NCBI RefSeq assembly: GCF_900155635.1
Contig: NZ_LT732540.1
Coordinates: 904,365-968,364 of the forward strand
Direction of reading: 5' to 3'
Origin: Olsenella urininfantis
GTDB lineage: Bacteria; Actinomycetota; Coriobacteriia; Coriobacteriales; Atopobiaceae
Length of the DNA stretch: 64,000 bases
Part shown: positions 61,576-64,000 of the stretch, one piece after another
Position numbering within the stretch: position 1 is the first letter of the stretch
Layout: each line of letters opens with the position of its first letter
The notes under the pieces: generated by a model
Told to the model about the DNA's origin: nothing
The model's input: only the letters and a program-made list of their open reading frames with translations
Database searches by the model: none
Program-made: the position numbers and the translations under genes

Positions 61576-63198
61576 TTGAGCTCAGACACGAACTGGAACG
61601 AAACGGAAGGCGGCGGCTTCGAGGGCCTGGGGCTCTCCCAGGTGGTCATGGCAGCCGTCGCAGAGATGGGCTACCAGAGCCCGACGCCCGTCCAGGAGCA
61701 AGCCATCCCCCTGGTGCTTGAGGGGCGCGACGTCATGGCGGCGGCGCAGACGGGAACGGGCAAGACGGCCGCCTTCCTTCTGCCCGCGCTCAGCAGGCTG
61801 GGCCGTGCGCGCAGGGGTCAGGGGCCCCTCATGCTGGTGGTAACCCCCACCCGGGAGCTTGCCCAGCAGATCGAGGCCGTGGCGCAGTGCGTCTGCGCCC
61901 ACAGCGGACAGCGCGTTGCGGTTCTCGTGGGCGGCGTGAGCTATGAGCCCCAGCGCCGTGCCCTCAAGAGCGGCTGCGACTTGCTCATCGCAACGCCTGG
62001 CCGCCTCATCGACCTCGTCGAGCAGGGGGACGCGAGGCTTTCCGATGTGGAGCTCCTCGTTCTAGACGAGGCAGACCGCATGCTTGACATGGGCTTCCTC
62101 CCCGCCGTGCGAAAGATCGTGGCGCAAGCGCCTCGGCAGCGCCAGACCCTTCTCTTTTCCGCAACCCTGGGCGAGGACGTGCTCGAGCACACCAGGTCCC
62201 TGGTGAGAAACCCCGCCCGCGTGGACATCGCGCCCAAGGGCAGCACGGCGGCCACCATCGACCAGTACGTGCTGGCAACAGACCCCAAGGACAAGAACAG
62301 GCTGCTTGCGGCCCTTCTTCACCAGGAAGGCCCCCAGAGGGTCATAGTCTTCTGCCGGGGGAAGCACCGTGCGGACGGCATCTGCCGAAGGCTGCGCCGG
62401 GAGGGCTTCGGCTGCGCGCCCATCCACGGAAACCGAAACCAGAACCAACGAGAGCGAGCGCTCCAGGGCTTTAGGAACGGCGAGGTGGATGTGCTGGTGG
62501 CAACCGACGTCCTCGCTCGCGGGATCGACGTTCCCGAGGTCTCCTATGTGGTCAACTTCGACGTGCCGGGAGAGGCCGAGGACTACATCCACCGCATCGG
62601 GAGAACCGGCCGAGCCGGCGAGAGGGGCTGGGCCCTGAGCTTCGTCACCGAGGAGGACTACCTCGACCTCCGTGACATAGAGCAGCTCATGGGCAGGATG
62701 ATTCCCAGCTTCCCCCGGGCAGGGGGACTCTCTGCAGGCAAGGAGGGCGGCCTCTCGTTCCTTGACCCGCACCGTGACCCCTTCGAGGCGCTTCCCAACA
62801 AGAAGCTGCGCAAGAAGATGGCCGCACGCCGCGCGGCCGCGAAAACGAGGGACGAGGGAGCCGCGGCACAGGGCCCGTCGGCGAGGAGCGCACGCAGCGA
62901 CAGCGGGCGCCCCACCAGGAAGCCGCAGGCACCTGGCTCCTCCGCCCCTGCTGGGACACCGTCCGAGAGCGGACGGCCCAAGGCGCAGGGCAGAAGGCAG
63001 CGCCTCGAATCCAAGATCGCGGGGGTGGGCTCCGAGAAGGCCCGTCCCAACGGGCGGCGCAAGAACGAGCGGGCCAAGGGGGACGTGAGCTCAGACGGAC
63101 GAAGCGCCCGCATAGTCTATGGCCCTGGCAACAAGCCCAAGCCCCCCCTCAGGAGGGATGGCGGAAGGCGGCCGGGGGACAAGGGCGGCAGAGGCTAG
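61576..63198 (+). CDS. DEAD-box RNA helicase
   Basis: 540 aa from TTG 61576. Q motif region LGYQSPTPVQEQAI-type (GYQSPTPVQEQAIP), Walker A AAQTGTGKTAAF, Ia TPTRELAQQ, DEAD box VLDEADRMLDMGF, SAT motif LLFSATL, and VI HRIGRTGRAG. A ~140-residue basic, disordered C-terminal tail (RRAAAKTR, GRRQRLESK, GRRKNERAKG) binds RNA. Unwinds RNA in ribosome assembly or decay. The frame is open to 61381; start choice is uncertain because the Shine-Dalgarno (GAGAACGG) is weak, and GTG 61543 is another option. The ~330-bp region from manA may be a long leader. Confidence 0.9.
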   Translation: MSSDTNWNETEGGGFEGLGLSQVVMAAVAEMGYQSPTPVQEQAIPLVLEGRDVMAAAQTGTGKTAAFLLPALSRLGRARRGQGPLMLVVTPTRELAQQIEAVAQCVCAHSGQRVAVLVGGVSYEPQRRALKSGCDLLIATPGRLIDLVEQGDARLSDVELLVLDEADRMLDMGFLPAVRKIVAQAPRQRQTLLFSATLGEDVLEHTRSLVRNPARVDIAPKGSTAATIDQYVLATDPKDKNRLLAALLHQEGPQRVIVFCRGKHRADGICRRLRREGFGCAPIHGNRNQNQRERALQGFRNGEVDVLVATDVLARGIDVPEVSYVVNFDVPGEAEDYIHRIGRTGRAGERGWALSFVTEEDYLDLRDIEQLMGRMIPSFPRAGGLSAGKEGGLSFLDPHRDPFEALPNKKLRKKMAARRAAAKTRDEGAAAQGPSARSARSDSGRPTRKPQAPGSSAPAGTPSESGRPKAQGRRQRLESKIAGVGSEKARPNGRRKNERAKGDVSSDGRSARIVYGPGNKPKPPLRRDGGRRPGDKGGRG

Positions 63199-63203
63199 GC
63201 TGC

Positions 63204-63232
63204 GAGGCGGGCGCCAGCTTGGCGCCCGCCTC
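63204..63232 (+). terminator. Terminator of the DEAD-box helicase gene
   Basis: GAGGCGGGCGCC (63204-63215) and GGCGCCCGCCTC (63221-63232), 12 bp perfect with a 5-nt loop, starting 6 nt after the stop. Confidence 0.75.
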
Positions 63233-63249
63233 CTCCTTGCGCAAACAAG

Positions 63250-63280
63250 AGGGCCCGGAAGCGCTTGGCTTCCGGGCCCT
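63250..63280 (-). terminator. Terminator of the tRNA-Lys/His cluster
   Basis: AGGGCCCGGAAGC (63250-63262) and GCTTCCGGGCCCT (63268-63280), 13 bp perfect, 9 nt after the CCA of the last minus-strand tRNA; followed by CTTGTTT on that strand. Confidence 0.75.
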
Positions 63281-63288
63281 TGTGTGGC

Positions 63289-63364
63289 TGGTGGGTCGTG
63301 AGGGGGTCGAACCCTCGACCTTGGGATTAAGAGTCCCCTGCTCTACCAACTGAGCTAACGACCC
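63289..63364 (-). tRNA. tRNA-Lys (anticodon CTT), copy 1
   Basis: 73 nt plus encoded CCA. Acceptor GGGTCGT/ACGACCC, anticodon loop CTCTTAA, T-loop GGGTTCGACCCC. Identical in sequence to the copy at 63414-63489. Confidence 0.97.
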
Positions 63365-63413
63365 GATTCATGAAAAAAGCTGCATCAGCCTCAATGCAGC
63401 CGAGAGAAGACGA

Positions 63414-63489
63414 TGGTGGGTCGTGAGGGGGTCGAACCCTCGACCTTGGGATTAAGAGTCCCCTGCTCTACCAACTGAGCTAACGACCC
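63414..63489 (-). tRNA. tRNA-Lys (anticodon CTT), copy 2
   Basis: Identical to copy 1, 49 bp upstream on the same strand; the two form a tandem duplication together with tRNA-His. Confidence 0.97.
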
Positions 63490-63502
63490 ATCGGCAACGA
63501 AA

Positions 63503-63579
63503 TGGGGTGGGTAGAGGGGCTCGAACCCTCGACCTACGGAGCCACGGTCCGTCGCTCTGCCAACTGAGCTACACCCACC
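63503..63579 (-). tRNA. tRNA-His (anticodon GTG) with C33
   Basis: Minus-strand cloverleaf with an encoded extra G-1 (63579) opposite discriminator C73 (63506), the hallmark of tRNA-His, plus CCA (63503-63505). Acceptor GTGGGTG/TACCCAC has a terminal G-T pair. The anticodon loop between ACGGA and TCCGT reads CCGTGGC, so position 33 is C instead of the near-universal T. Confidence 0.93.
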
Positions 63580-63880
63580 ATTTGGCCCACCTCGTAACGC
63601 GCTTGACTATCATGCCCAAACTTCCCCCAGTATGCAAGCATCAATTTCAAAAAGTCTCTCTCCTTCACCCTGCGCCCAAAGCGTACGCAAGCCTGCTTTT
63701 ACCGCCAGGGGGACGCAAGCGCAGGCGGGCCCTGGCGCCAGCCAGCCGCAAGTGGTCCCAAATCTACGAAACCCTGAGTCCAGATGCCTGATAACGCATG
63801 TGATTCCCTTCCCTCCCGCCGCCAGAGCGCCAAGAATCTCTCCTACCCAACGGTATGGACGGAAAAATGGGAGGAAGGAC
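63580..63880. other. Intergenic spacer, no gene seen
   Basis: Divergent spacer between the minus-strand tRNA cluster and the plus-strand gene at 63881, so it must contain both promoters. On the minus strand TTGCAT and ATGATA, 18 bp apart near 63612-63641, could serve the tRNAs; nothing convincing is seen for the plus strand and no strong hairpin is present. Confidence 0.4.
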
Positions 63881-64000
63881 ATGAACGCAGCCAGAAGCAT
63901 CACAAGACCAAGAGGGGGCCTGTTCGACCAGATGCTGGCCGCGCTCATGGTGACGGCCCTCCTCGTCGTGGGCATGAGGGCCGTCAGCGCACGCGCGCAA
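63881..64000 (+). CDS. Start of a small membrane or exported protein (3' truncated by window)
   Basis: 40 codons visible from ATG 63881, preceded by GAGGAAGG. The N-terminus MNAARSITRPRGGLFDQ is positively charged, followed by a hydrophobic helix LAALMVTALLVVGMRAV that could be a signal anchor or prepilin-like segment; no Glu5-type pilin motif is certain. Family not recognised. Confidence 0.65.
   Translation, partial: MNAARSITRPRGGLFDQMLAALMVTALLVVGMRAVSARAQ

Overview
The window looks like chromosome from an obligately fermentative, GC-rich actinobacterium of the class Coriobacteriia (Olsenella/Atopobium-like). This is an inference from high-GC codon use combined with gene content: [FeFe]-hydrogenase, AdhE, Pta/AckA, an NADP-type glutamate dehydrogenase, a TGS-less threonyl-tRNA synthetase, a folate one-carbon operon with formate-THF ligase, and UDP-galactopyranose mutase. 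The first ~1.1 kb is visibly AT-rich and carries the 3' end of a cation/proton antiporter unlike everything to its right. It is followed by ~1 kb of decayed fragments, so the left end is either a foreign segment or an assembly join.

Layout. 1-2.1 kb: antiporter tail, decayed DNA, broken GNAT gene. 2.2-5.3 kb (+): ferredoxin, Maf, P1 peptidase, GT8 glycosyltransferase. 5.3-7.6 kb (-): GT2 and UDP-galactopyranose mutase. 7.8 kb: pta. 9.0-12.7 kb (-): [FeFe]-hydrogenase and a NuoF-tail/GltD fusion, then a broken pckA remnant. 13.3-14.7 kb (+): aldose epimerase-like protein and a GNAT. 14.9-20.3 kb (-): ackA, HIT, xseBA, YugP-like protease, RNase D. 20.4-23.4 kb (+): acyl-ACP thioesterase, Nudix, membrane protein, thyA-folA. 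23.5-44.7 kb is almost entirely minus strand: lipoprotein, kinase, adhE, odd PLP-fold protein, thrS, Dxs-like protein, zinc-ribbon protein, folC-folE-folD-fchA-fhs, racemase-like protein, 5-formyl-THF cycloligase, Pit and PhoU-like, valS. 44.9-46.5 kb (+): tcdA and tatD. 46.5-51 kb (-): clpX, clpP, tig, tRNA-Leu, cutC. 51.2-53.1 kb: a DUF2130 gene flanked by hairpin repeats. 53.1-55.6 kb (-): broken DUF5692 gene and gdhA. 55.8-57.1 kb (+): tRNA-Pro, tRNA-Gly and a lipid kinase. 57.3-61.2 kb (-): ptsI, fruK, tRNA-Arg, manA. 61.6-63.2 kb (+): DEAD-box helicase. 63.3-63.6 kb (-): two tRNA-Lys and tRNA-His. The window closes on the start of a small membrane protein.

Functionally, sugars enter through PTS enzyme I, FruK and ManA. 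Acetyl-CoA is drained by Pta/AckA (acetate, ATP) and AdhE (ethanol, NADH re-oxidation). Surplus reductant can leave as H2 through HydA, with ferredoxin and the GltD-like partner as likely electron carriers. The fhs-fchA-folD-folE-folC operon, the cycloligase and thyA-folA form a nearly complete folate and one-carbon module. Clp protease, trigger factor and the DEAD-box helicase are housekeeping.

The most unusual signal is in the intergenic DNA. Several spacers carry single or tandem hairpins of roughly 35-70 bp whose stems share a 'word' within a locus but differ between loci. The clearest is a four-unit array at 51217-51493: four 58-bp units with GGTGGGC...GCCCACC ends at an exact 73-bp period, directly upstream of the DUF2130 predicted nuclease gene. 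A fifth 58-bp unit of the same family sits alone at 32713-32770. Other arrays lie at 8890-8987, 30570-30798, 41753-41890 and 54123-54216. I do not recognise this as a described element family.
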